DNA from: Actinomycetes bacterium
Lineage (GTDB): Bacteria; Actinomycetota; Actinomycetes; Mycobacteriales; Mycobacteriaceae
Reading direction: 5' to 3'
Length of the DNA stretch: 13,578 nt
Assembly: GCA_023417985.1 (NCBI GenBank)
Contig: JAEZDV010000058.1
Coordinates: forward strand, 1-13,578
Part shown: piece after piece, positions 1-7,409 of the stretch
How the letters are laid out: every line of letters starts with the position of its first letter
How positions within the stretch are numbered: the stretch's first letter is position 1
Position numbers and translations under genes: made by a program
Notes under the pieces: model-generated
What the model saw: the letters and a program-made list of their open reading frames with translations, nothing else
The model's database searches: none
What the model was told of the DNA's origin: nothing

Positions 1-38
1 GCCCTGCGGTACGAACCGCAGGGCCCCGCTTCTTTTGT
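1..38 (+). terminator. Intrinsic terminator of an upstream plus-strand gene
   Basis: A perfect 10-bp inverted repeat, GCCCTGCGGT / ACCGCAGGGC, encloses a 4-nt loop (ACGA) at 1-24. It is followed by CCCCGCTTCTTTTG, a T-rich tail on the plus strand. Stem plus tail on this strand suggests it ends a transcript entering from left of the window; that gene is not visible. On the minus strand the stem would follow the UPF0182 gene, but its tail would lie outside the window, so a bidirectional role cannot be judged. Confidence 0.7.
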
Positions 39-43
39 CGTCC

Positions 44-68
44 TCACCCCGCGCCCGGCGTGGGGTGA
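44..68 (-). terminator. Hairpin just downstream of the UPF0182 gene
   Basis: Positions 44-68 fold into an 11-bp stem (TCACCCC, a G-U pair, then CGC, against GCG, U and GGGGTGA) with a three-base loop. It begins 17 nt past the UPF0182 stop codon on the minus strand. No T-run follows on that strand, so it would be a U-less terminator or an mRNA 3'-end stabiliser, types often seen in GC-rich actinobacteria. The role is inferred from position and stem strength. Confidence 0.45.
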
Positions 69-85
69 CTCACCGGACTCTGAGG

Positions 86-3085
86 TCAGCCTCCGCTGGA
101 CTCGTACGCGTCGGTCGCACGCTGCAACCGTTCCAACGCGCGCCCGTATGCGGCGAAATCTCCGCTGCTCTGCGCGCTCGCCAGCTCCTGGAGTGCCGCG
201 TCGAGTTCGGCGACCGCAGCGTCGCGTCCTGCCGGGATCGGTGCGGGCGGGGCCGTCTGGTCGCCGCCGGGTGCAGGTTCGGCGCTGCCCTCGACCGCTT
301 TCGCTCGCGCCTCGTCGTCGACTTCCGCTGTCGGGACTCCCACGCCGCCGGGGGCGGTGGCAGCATCGCCGACACCTGCGCCGAAAACCTGGTCCAGCGC
401 TGCAGCCAAGGTCGGCGCGTAACCGATCTTCACACCACCGCCGGTCCCCGGCTCACGGTAGCTCACGAGCACCCGCGAAAGCTGCGGGAAGGTCGAGGTG
501 CTGCCTGCCGTCGGATTACGTTCGGTGTACATCGGCTGGACGTACAGGATGCCGCCCTGGGCGATCGGCAACGTGAGCAGGTTGCCGTACTGGATCCGGT
601 TGGATCTCTCGAGCAGTGTCCGTTCCGATGCGACACGCGTGTCGGAAATCATCGCGTTCTGCGTCTGCTCCGGACCGAATGTCTGCGTGTCCGTGGGCAA
701 TTGCAGAATCTTGAACTTGCCGTAGTTCTCCGGGTCGGCCTCCACCGAGATGTACGCGGAGAGGAACTGCCGGTTGTAACCCACCATCGCCGACGTCAGT
801 CTGAATGCGGGTTGGGCATTTTCCTGGTTGCCGGTGAGCAGGTAGTACGGCGGCTGGTTGGCGCTGGTATCCACGGTGGGATCCGCCGGCACCGACCAGA
901 ACGCGTTGTTGGTGAAGAACTCGCGCGGGTCGTCCACGTGGTACTTCGCGAGCATCTCGCGCTGGACCTTGAACAGATCCTCCGGGTACCGGAAGTGCGC
1001 GCGCAGTTCGTCGGAGATCTGATCCTGAGGTGTCACCGCACCGGGGAACACGCCCATCCATGCGTCGAGAACGGGGTCCTCGTCGTCGACCTGGTACAGG
1101 GTGACGGTGCCGTCGTACGCGTCGACCGTCGCCTTCACCGAGTTGCGGATGTAGGAGACTTCCTTGCGGGGCAGCAACCGGCCGGTGTTCTGATCGACGC
1201 TGTCCTCGACCAGTCCCTCGAGGGACGAACGCTGGGCGTACGGGTAGTCGTCGAGCGTGGTGTACGCGTCGACGATCCAGACGATGCGGCCGTCGACGGC
1301 GGCCGGGTACGCGTCGCCGTCCGCGGTGAGCCACGGTGCAACCTTGGTCACACGCTCACGCGGGTCGCGGTTGAACAGGATCTTCGAGTTCTCGCCGATG
1401 GCGCTCGAGAACAGGATGTTGCGCTCGGCATACTTCGCAGCGAACGCGAGCCGGTTGAACCAGTTTCCGATCCCGACGCCACCGCTGCCGGTGTACGTGT
1501 ACTTCTCGGTGTCGGTGTCGTACTCACGCGGCCCGGAGGCATCGGCGCTGTTGCCGACGATCGCGTAGTCGGGATCCGCTTCGGCGATGACCTCACCGAA
1601 GTAGATACGCGGCTGCTCGACCGGGATGACCTGGTTCTCGGCGGCGAGCGACGCGAGGTCGCTGATCATGTACACCGGGTAGCCGCTGTTGCTGTTCGCG
1701 GCCTCTTCCGCCGACGCGCTCGCCGCAGCGTTGACGCGGTTCGCCGGCGCTGTGACCAGGCCGTTGCCGTGGGTGTACACGGTGTGGCGGTTGATCCAGT
1801 CGGTCTGGTTGCCCGTCAGGCTCGTGGGCGAGAGCTCACGCGCCGCGACGATGTAGTCCTCGACCTTGCCGTCGACCTCGTAGCGGTCGATGTCGAGCGA
1901 CTCCGGATAGCCGTAGAAGTTCTTCAGCTGGGTCTGCTGAGTGAAGGTACGGGGCAGCACGTTGGGATCGAGCAGACGCGCGTTCGCGATCGTCGTGATG
2001 TCGGCCGGTACCTCCTCCGGGGACGTGGTGCCGACCCCGGGGTAGTCCTCGTACTCGACCTTGTCGTCGGTGATTCCGTACGCCTCCCGCGTGGCAGCGA
2101 TGTTCCGCTCGATGTACTCGCTCTCCTTGTCGGCCGCGTTCGGGCGGACGGAGAACTGCTCCACCATCAGCGGGTAGACGGCACCGACCAGGATCGACGA
2201 GAGCACCAGCAGCGCGGTCGCGAGGGCAGGAATGCGCAGATCGCGCAGGAAGATCGCAGCGAAGAAGGCGATCGCACAGATGACCGCGATCGCGAGCAGG
2301 ATCAGCTTCGCCGGGAGCACCGCGTTGATATCGGTGAAGCCCGGACCCGTGAACGTGGGCTCCTTACGGGCGCTCCACAACAGTTCGTACCGGTCGAGCC
2401 AGTACGCCACGGCCTTGAGCGCGACGAAGAGACCGGCCAGCACAGCGAGCTGGACACGAGCCGCCGTCGAGACGCTGCCACCGCGACCCGCCAGCCGGAT
2501 GCCACCGAAGATGTACTGCGTGACGAGGTTCGCGAAGAACGCCAGTACGACGGCGACGAACAGCCAATTGAGCAGGAACCGGTAGAACGGCAGGTCGAAG
2601 GCGTAGAACCCGACATCGAGTCCGAACTGCGGGTCGGTGGTCCCGAAGTCACCGCCGTTGAAGAACATCTGCACGGTCACCCAGCTCGCCTGGGCAACGA
2701 GCCCCGACAGCACACCCAGCACGATCGGGATGCCGAGCCCGAATGCGCGCATCCGGGTCAGCACGCTCGTGCGGTAGCGGGCCACCGGATCGTTGGGACC
2801 GGTGGTGGGGACGAATACCGGCCGCGATCGGTACGCGAGCAGCATCGCCAGCCACACCATCAGGCCGACGAAGAGACCCACCGCAAAGAAGAGGATGATC
2901 CTGGTCAGCAGAACCTTGATATAGACGTCGCGGAAATCGACTTCCCCGAACCAGAGCCAGTTGGTGTACGTATCCACCAGCCGCGGTCCCAGCAACAGCA
3001 GCACAGCGGCCACCAGTGCGATGACCAGCAGGACTTTGCTCCGTCTCGACAATGTCGGTACTCCGGTCGGGGGCCTCATGCCCAC
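86..3085 (-). CDS. UPF0182 family integral membrane protein (Rv3193c-like)
   Basis: A 999-residue protein of the UPF0182 family, whose function is unknown. About seven hydrophobic segments occupy the first third (near residues 18-34, 60-84, 115-134, 171-192, 211-230, 260-280 and 287-307). A large, mostly hydrophilic region follows, probably outside the membrane, ending in an acidic Pro/Ala-rich stretch and a short predicted helix. The length matches the family's usual size of about 1000 residues. The GTG at 3085 is preferred because GGGAG lies 8 nt upstream and the N-terminus then reads MGMRPP, as I recall for the mycobacterial homologue. A TTG at 3100 and an ATG at 3079 are alternatives. The gene is monocistronic, divergent from the PPA1309 gene and followed by a hairpin. 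Family assignment is strong; the biological role is unknown. Confidence 0.93.
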   Translation of the reverse strand: MGMRPPTGVPTLSRRSKVLLVIALVAAVLLLLGPRLVDTYTNWLWFGEVDFRDVYIKVLLTRIILFFAVGLFVGLMVWLAMLLAYRSRPVFVPTTGPNDPVARYRTSVLTRMRAFGLGIPIVLGVLSGLVAQASWVTVQMFFNGGDFGTTDPQFGLDVGFYAFDLPFYRFLLNWLFVAVVLAFFANLVTQYIFGGIRLAGRGGSVSTAARVQLAVLAGLFVALKAVAYWLDRYELLWSARKEPTFTGPGFTDINAVLPAKLILLAIAVICAIAFFAAIFLRDLRIPALATALLVLSSILVGAVYPLMVEQFSVRPNAADKESEYIERNIAATREAYGITDDKVEYEDYPGVGTTSPEEVPADITTIANARLLDPNVLPRTFTQQTQLKNFYGYPESLDIDRYEVDGKVEDYIVAARELSPTSLTGNQTDWINRHTVYTHGNGLVTAPANRVNAAASASAEEAANSNSGYPVYMISDLASLAAENQVIPVEQPRIYFGEVIAEADPDYAIVGNSADASGPREYDTDTEKYTYTGSGGVGIGNWFNRLAFAAKYAERNILFSSAIGENSKILFNRDPRERVTKVAPWLTADGDAYPAAVDGRIVWIVDAYTTLDDYPYAQRSSLEGLVEDSVDQNTGRLLPRKEVSYIRNSVKATVDAYDGTVTLYQVDDEDPVLDAWMGVFPGAVTPQDQISDELRAHFRYPEDLFKVQREMLAKYHVDDPREFFTNNAFWSVPADPTVDTSANQPPYYLLTGNQENAQPAFRLTSAMVGYNRQFLSAYISVEADPENYGKFKILQLPTDTQTFGPEQTQNAMISDTRVASERTLLERSNRIQYGNLLTLPIAQGGILYVQPMYTERNPTAGSTSTFPQLSRVLVSYREPGTGGGVKIGYAPTLAAALDQVFGAGVGDAATAPGGVGVPTAEVDDEARAKAVEGSAEPAPGGDQTAPPAPIPAGRDAAVAELDAALQELASAQSSGDFAAYGRALERLQRATDAYESSGG

Positions 3086-3275
3086 GTGCCACGCTCCCAA
3101 TCATCCGGCGGCGCGAAGAACGCCGCGTCTCTACACATCGTGCGTCACACCGCGTGACCGTTTCGCCCCACTCTACGGAATTCGCCCAGGACAGGTACGC
3201 GGTCGTCGATCCGGAGTTGCCGGGCAGGGCACCACAGCCGCCACCTACCGGACCCACCAATGACAGGATAGGCAT
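3086..3275. promoter_or_regulatory. Divergent intergenic region between UPF0182 and PPA1309 genes
   Basis: This 190-bp gap holds the 5' ends of two divergent genes. On the plus side, AGGA lies 7 nt before the GTG at 3276. The same bases form a -10-like CAGGAT six nt before the start, so a leadered or leaderless transcript is possible. On the minus side, GGGAG precedes the UPF0182 start, and TAGAGT / TAGAGA hexamers occur further upstream without a convincing -35. I see no ORF, RNA gene or strong operator palindrome. Confidence 0.4.
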
Positions 3276-3878
3276 GTGAATCAGCACCTTCCCGTCCCTT
3301 CCGAAGCAGCCCTCGCGCGCACCGTGCACGAGATCATCGACTACGTCGACGCAGAAGGGTGGGATCAGCCTCCCATCATGTTCGCGCTGGTACCGACGGT
3401 GCTGCTCGCGGCGTCCGAGCCCAGCCTGAGCGCCCAGCTGGACGAGGGACACGAGTACACGCCGATCGCGCAGGAGCCGTTTCCCGACGACGTGCATGGC
3501 GGCAGCCCCGCCCTCGGCGAATTCCTCGCCACGACCAGCTGGCCGTCGTCGGTCGCGGGCTGCGCGCTGGTGCAGGAGATCGTCGTGCTGCCGCCCAACG
3601 CCGGAGCGGATCTCGACGGCCCGCCGGTCCCGCTCGTCACCGACTCGCACTCCGTCGACGAGGCTGCGCGCTACGCCGCCTACGCCCACCCCGACAGCCG
3701 CCAGGCGCGGCTGATCAGCGCCGTGCTCCGTGACGGGCCTGCGATGACGTTGCTGCAGCTCCGTCCCACCGACGAGGACGACCCGTTCGCGGGTGCGGAG
3801 CTGCGGACCTACGAGAATCTCGCTCCAGAGGTAGCCGCTGCGCTCTACGCGACGCTCGAGGCCGAAGAGGACGACTGA
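3276..3878 (+). CDS. PPA1309 family protein, function unknown
   Basis: A 200-residue soluble protein with no signal peptide or membrane segment. The pattern matches the actinobacterial PPA1309 family: an N-terminal helix followed by WDQPPIMFALVPT (residues 29-41), a central WPSSVAGCALVQEIVVLPP (89-107), then HPDSRQARLISAVLRDG (138-154) and an acidic tail. No catalytic motif is apparent, so I give no function. Start is GTG 3276; the overlapping ATG at 3274 is out of frame and immediately closed. The gene is alone on its strand between two minus-strand genes. Its stop is only 6 nt from the stop of the convergent protease gene, so the two mRNAs probably overlap at their 3' ends. I do not recall a gene here in the M. 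tuberculosis order. Confidence 0.85.
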   Translation: MNQHLPVPSEAALARTVHEIIDYVDAEGWDQPPIMFALVPTVLLAASEPSLSAQLDEGHEYTPIAQEPFPDDVHGGSPALGEFLATTSWPSSVAGCALVQEIVVLPPNAGADLDGPPVPLVTDSHSVDEAARYAAYAHPDSRQARLISAVLRDGPAMTLLQLRPTDEDDPFAGAELRTYENLAPEVAAALYATLEAEEDD

Positions 3879-3884
3879 CCCGGA

Positions 3885-4907
3885 CTAGCAGGTGGGTGCG
3901 TCGCCGCCCGCCGCGATCGATTCGAGTGCGTCTGCCGCACCTTCGAGGGTCTCGACCTTGACGAGCCGCACACCGTCCTGTTCGTTGGTGAGCGCCTCGG
4001 CACAATTGTCGGCGGGAACGAGGAACACCTCGGCGCCCTCCTCGGCCGCGGCCGTGAGCTTGTGGGTGATGCCGCCGATCGGCCCGACCGTGCCGTCGGA
4101 GTCGATGGTTCCGGTGCCTGCAACGTTCAGTCCCCCGTTGATCTCGCCGGGGCTGAGCTTGTCGACGAGCGCGAGGCTGAACATCAGCCCGGCCGACGGC
4201 CCCCCGATGTCGGCGAGGTTGAAGACCACCTCGAACGGCACCTCGGGTATCTCCTCCGTTGCGATGCCGAGGAACCCGGCACCCTCGCCGCCCGGTCGTT
4301 CCCCGACGACGACGTCGACGGTTTCCTCGGCGTCGCCGCGCACGACGGTGATCGCGACACTGTCGCCGGGTGCGACCGCTCCGACAGCGCGCTGCACCTG
4401 CCCGGCCGTCTCCACCGGTTCACCGCCGATCGCCACGATCCGGTCGTCGACCTGGAGATGGCCCGACGCGGGCGCGTCCTCCGCGACCTCGGCGACCCGG
4501 AGCGTGACCGGCAGGTCCAGGTAGTGCAGGGCCGCGAGTTCGGCGCTGCGCTCGGACTGCGCGAACTGCGCCTGGTCGACGGCCCGCACCTCGTCCTTGC
4601 TGCGGTTGGGCGGATAGACCTGCTCCCGTGGCGCGAGCCCGTACCGGCCGCTGAGCCACGCGGTCACCGTCTGCGCAAGGTTGAGGTTGTCGGTGACACC
4701 GACTGTCGTCATCACCAGGCTGCCGGTGGTCTCGTCCGATTCGACGCCTTCGAGTTCGATGACGGGCTTGCCATCCACCTCGCCGAGCGTGTCGAACGTC
4801 GGTCCGGGACCCAGCGCCACGTAGGGCACTTTCAGATTGAACGCGATCACGACGAGCGTGAGAACCGGGAGCAGCACGGCGAGAGGCATCACGAAGCGTC
4901 GATTCAC
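3885..4907 (-). CDS. YlbL-like membrane-anchored PDZ/Lon-type serine protease
   Basis: A 340-residue homologue of Rv3194c/YlbL. An N-terminal hydrophobic segment (residues 7-24, preceded by Arg-Arg) acts as an uncleaved membrane anchor. A PDZ-like domain follows at about 130-205, then an S16 (Lon-type) peptidase domain at about 205-335. The Ser-Lys dyad is visible: Ser238 in GGPSAGLMF and Lys283 in GGITHKLTAA. The catalytic part therefore faces outside the cytoplasm and cleaves membrane or periplasmic-side substrates. Bacillus YlbL degrades the cell-division inhibitor YneA; the substrate here is unknown. The GTG at 4907 keeps the positively charged N-terminus. There is no Shine-Dalgarno, but a -10-like TACTCT sits 6 nt upstream, pointing to a leaderless mRNA. 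The gene is divergent from the zincin-like gene and convergent with the PPA1309 gene. Confidence 0.92.
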   Translation of the reverse strand: MNRRFVMPLAVLLPVLTLVVIAFNLKVPYVALGPGPTFDTLGEVDGKPVIELEGVESDETTGSLVMTTVGVTDNLNLAQTVTAWLSGRYGLAPREQVYPPNRSKDEVRAVDQAQFAQSERSAELAALHYLDLPVTLRVAEVAEDAPASGHLQVDDRIVAIGGEPVETAGQVQRAVGAVAPGDSVAITVVRGDAEETVDVVVGERPGGEGAGFLGIATEEIPEVPFEVVFNLADIGGPSAGLMFSLALVDKLSPGEINGGLNVAGTGTIDSDGTVGPIGGITHKLTAAAEEGAEVFLVPADNCAEALTNEQDGVRLVKVETLEGAADALESIAAGGDAPTC

Positions 4908-4994
4908 CCGGCCAGAGTATCGGTCCGACCATGTTCGCGGTCAGCGTGACCACGATGCCCGTGCTCCGCTGGCGCGCCTTGTACCGTTGAGAAC
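4908..4994. promoter_or_regulatory. Back-to-back leaderless-type promoters
   Basis: Within 87 bp, both divergent genes have a TAnnnT hexamer immediately before the start codon. On the plus strand TACCGT (4982-4987) is followed by 7 nt and ATG 4995. On the minus strand TACTCT (4919 down to 4914) is followed by 6 nt and GTG 4907. Neither start has a convincing Shine-Dalgarno, although GAGAAC before 4995 could act weakly. The spacing puts transcription starts at or next to the start codons. No clear -35 hexamers are visible. Confidence 0.5.
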
Positions 4995-6410
4995 ATGAGT
5001 GACACGCCCTTCGGATTCTCGAATCCCGACGACGACCCCGACCGCAAGAAGGACGAGGGTTCAGGAAGCGGGGGAGGGAACCCGTTCGGTTTCGGCCTTC
5101 CCGGTGGTAGCGACAATCCCTTCGGCGGGCAGGGCTTCGACCCCGCGCAGTTCGGGCAGATGCTGAGCCAGTTCGGCCAGATGCTCTCCGGCATGGGCAG
5201 TGCGATGGGCACGGGTGGGTCCGGCCCGGTCAACTACGAGATCGCGGTCAAGCTCGCACGCCAGCAGATCGGATCGGTCACTCCAGTTTCTGCGGGTACC
5301 GCCGACGCTGTGCGCGACGCGTCGCGGCTCGCGGAACTCTGGCTCGACGCCGCGACCACGCTACCCGCCGGTGCCACCAAGACGGTGGCCTGGACACCGG
5401 TCGAATGGCTCGAGAACACCCTCGAGACCTGGAAACGCCTCTGCGATCCGATCGCCGAGCAAGTCAACGGCATGATGCTGCAGGGCTTGCCGGAAGAAGC
5501 CCGCGCGATGGCCGGTCCGATGATGGGCATGTTCTCCCAGATGGGAGGCGTCGCATTCGGGTCGCAGCTCGGCCAGGCTCTCGGCCAGCTTTCCAAAGAA
5601 GTGCTGACCTCCACCGACATCGGGCTGCCGCTGGGTCCGGCCGGCACGGCGGCTCTGCTGCCGGCCGCGATCGAGACGTTCGGCGAGGGCCTCGAAGAGC
5701 CCGCTCAGGAGATCCTCGTCTTCCTCGCCGCGCGGGAAGCAGCCCATCAGCGGCTGTACAGCCACGTGCCGTGGCTGCGGCAACGACTCCTCGCCATCGT
5801 CGAGGAATACGCCCGCGGGATCCGGATGGATATGTCGTCGATCGAAGATCTCGCCCAGGGACTCGATCCGTCGGCGCTGAGCGATCCGTCCAAGCTCGAG
5901 GAGATCCTCAAGCAAGGTGCCTTCGAACCGCAGACGACGCCCGAGCAGCTTGCTGCGCTCGAGCGACTCGAGACGATGCTCGCGCTCGTCGAGGGCTGGG
6001 TCGAGACGGTCGTGATCGACGCACTCGGTGATCGCCTGCCCGGGGTATCGGCGCTGAGCGAGACCCTGCGCCGGCGCCGGGCCACCGGCGGTCCCGCCGA
6101 GCAGACGTTCGCGACGCTGGTCGGTCTCGAACTGCGCCCCCGGAAGCTCCGGGAGGCCGCCGCCCTGTGGCGCAAGCTCACCACCGATGCGGGTATGGAT
6201 GCGCGCGACGGTGTGTGGGAGCACCCGGATCTGCTTCCGGATGCGGCGGACCTCGACAATCCCGCGGCATTCGTCGACCGCGTCCTCGGCGGAGGCACCG
6301 GCGTCTTCGAGGATCCGATCGCCCAGTTGCGCGAGACGATGGAGCGCGAGCAAGCCGAGCGGGATCAACCCGATCAGGACACGGACGACGATTCCGGAAA
6401 GAAGCCCTGA
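4995..6410 (+). CDS. Zincin-like DUF2342 protein, Rv3195 type, degenerate metal site
   Basis: A 471-residue protein of the actinobacterial DUF2342/'zinc-dependent metalloprotease' family. It opens with a Gly/Phe/Met-rich low-complexity region (residues 5-72, with repeated PFGF/NPFGG and FGQML units), probably disordered. The folded domain follows from about 77. The equivalent of the zincin HExxH helix reads REAAH (247-251), then SHVPWLRQRL. The downstream EGW (333-335) corresponds to the family's second conserved acidic block. Because Arg replaces the first His, classical zinc proteolysis is doubtful; the family name should not be read as proof of activity. A basic block (LRRRRA, 358-363) and an acidic Lys-ending tail follow. 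The start is ATG 4995, probably leaderless. The next gene is 93 nt downstream on the same strand, past a strong hairpin. Confidence 0.88.
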   Translation: MSDTPFGFSNPDDDPDRKKDEGSGSGGGNPFGFGLPGGSDNPFGGQGFDPAQFGQMLSQFGQMLSGMGSAMGTGGSGPVNYEIAVKLARQQIGSVTPVSAGTADAVRDASRLAELWLDAATTLPAGATKTVAWTPVEWLENTLETWKRLCDPIAEQVNGMMLQGLPEEARAMAGPMMGMFSQMGGVAFGSQLGQALGQLSKEVLTSTDIGLPLGPAGTAALLPAAIETFGEGLEEPAQEILVFLAAREAAHQRLYSHVPWLRQRLLAIVEEYARGIRMDMSSIEDLAQGLDPSALSDPSKLEEILKQGAFEPQTTPEQLAALERLETMLALVEGWVETVVIDALGDRLPGVSALSETLRRRRATGGPAEQTFATLVGLELRPRKLREAAALWRKLTTDAGMDARDGVWEHPDLLPDAADLDNPAAFVDRVLGGGTGVFEDPIAQLRETMEREQAERDQPDQDTDDDSGKKP

Positions 6411-6453
6411 CGCCGCGTCGTCGCTGCTCCGCGGGGTGATGACCCTGTGGACA

Positions 6454-6480
6454 ACCCGCCGCGAGGCGATCGCGGCGGGT
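6454..6480 (+). terminator. Strong 11-bp hairpin between the zincin-like and cyclodehydratase-like genes
   Basis: ACCCGCCGCGA (6454-6464) and its exact complement TCGCGGCGGGT (6470-6480) enclose a 5-nt loop. The hairpin lies 43 nt after the stop of the zincin-like gene and 24 nt before the next ATG. No T-run follows, so it would be a U-less terminator, or a site controlling read-through into the next two genes. A protein-binding palindrome is less likely given the near-continuous stem. Confidence 0.45.
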
Positions 6481-6503
6481 AGTGCGCCTGCAATGCTGCG
6501 AGC

Positions 6504-7409
6504 ATGACTTCCCTCGCACCGGTTGCCGACGCGCTCGTCCTCGACCCCGACATGCTGGTGCTCGACCGCCTCGACGGTTCGGTGCAGCTCGGGTGGGGTC
6601 CCGACACGGCAACGGTGATCGTGCCGCCCGACGACATGGACGCGTTCGGGATTCGCGCCCTGCTCACGCTGCTGGACGGCAGCCTGAGCTACGAGCACGT
6701 CCTGCTCGCAGCGACCGCACGCGGCTTGCCGGAGTCGGGGGTCCGGACGCTGCTCGACGAACTGGTCGAAGCCGGATCCGTGCGAGCCGGCGGGGCGTCC
6801 CCCCACGCCGCCACCACGTCGTCCCCACCCGGCATCCGCCTGTTCGGGTCGGGACCGCTGGCACACGCGCTCGTTTCTCATCTGTCGCTGTGGGATACGC
6901 GGTGGCTGCGGTCGCCTCCGCGTATCGACGACGCCGGTCTCGCGACCCGGATACCGGACTGTGTCGTGCTCGCCGACACCCCGGTTCCCGATCCGCGACT
7001 CGTCCAGGCGGCGATGCGCCTCCGGATCCCGCACCTGCTGGTGCGCGTCCGGGACGGCCGCGGAGTGATCGGCCCGTTCGTGATTCCCGGCCGCACCAGT
7101 TGCCTGCGGTGCGCGGACCTGACCCGCACCGATGCCGATCCGTCGTGGCCGAGGCTGGCTGCCCAGCTCTCCGGACGGGAAGGCCGCGCCGAGCGCGCCG
7201 TGATCGCCGCGACCGTTGCCGCGGCTGTGGCGCAGCTCGACATGTTCTTCGCCCGGACCTCCCCGGCCACCGGACCCCCGCGCGAGGAGGGGCTTGTTCT
7301 GGATCGCACCGTGGAGTGGGATCTGCTCCGCACACAACTCGTCACCCGACGATGGCACCGTCACCCCCACTGCGACTGCTCGACTATCTTCCCTTCCGTT
7401 CAGGCATGA
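6504..7409 (+). CDS. TOMM cyclodehydratase-like zinc protein (Rv3196-like)
   Basis: A 301-residue protein resembling the ThiF/'cyclodehydratase C' partners of thiazole/oxazole-modified peptide (TOMM) systems. The N-terminal ~95 residues look like a leader-peptide-binding (RRE-like) winged helix. A degenerate nucleotide-fold loop follows (GSGPLA, 115-120). The C-terminal half carries the diagnostic PGRTSCLRC (195-203) and HPHCDC (287-292), placing Cys200, Cys203, Cys290 and Cys292 to bind one structural zinc. In TOMM pathways such proteins hand precursor peptides to a YcaO enzyme. No YcaO or precursor peptide is in this window, so the true partner is unknown. The ATG at 6504 has no good Shine-Dalgarno. 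Its TGA overlaps the ATG of the ABC1 kinase gene (ATGA), implying translational coupling and perhaps a joint function. Confidence 0.82.
   Translation: MTSLAPVADALVLDPDMLVLDRLDGSVQLGWGPDTATVIVPPDDMDAFGIRALLTLLDGSLSYEHVLLAATARGLPESGVRTLLDELVEAGSVRAGGASPHAATTSSPPGIRLFGSGPLAHALVSHLSLWDTRWLRSPPRIDDAGLATRIPDCVVLADTPVPDPRLVQAAMRLRIPHLLVRVRDGRGVIGPFVIPGRTSCLRCADLTRTDADPSWPRLAAQLSGREGRAERAVIAATVAAAVAQLDMFFARTSPATGPPREEGLVLDRTVEWDLLRTQLVTRRWHRHPHCDCSTIFPSVQA

Noticed and set aside
35..3157. Very long open frame (about 1040 codons) on the plus strand opposite UPF0182
   Set aside because: It is the antisense shadow of a well-supported membrane protein gene. The translation is Arg/Val/Asp-rich with no domain, and such open antisense frames are common in GC-rich genomes.
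5361..7370. 669-codon minus-strand frame across the zincin-like and cyclodehydratase-like genes
   Set aside because: It crosses two recognised plus-strand genes and the intergenic hairpin; the composition is that of a shadow frame.
6482..7405. Upstream extension of the ABC1 kinase frame
   Set aside because: It overlaps the whole cyclodehydratase-like gene and is Arg/Pro-rich. Kinase homology starts near 7418.
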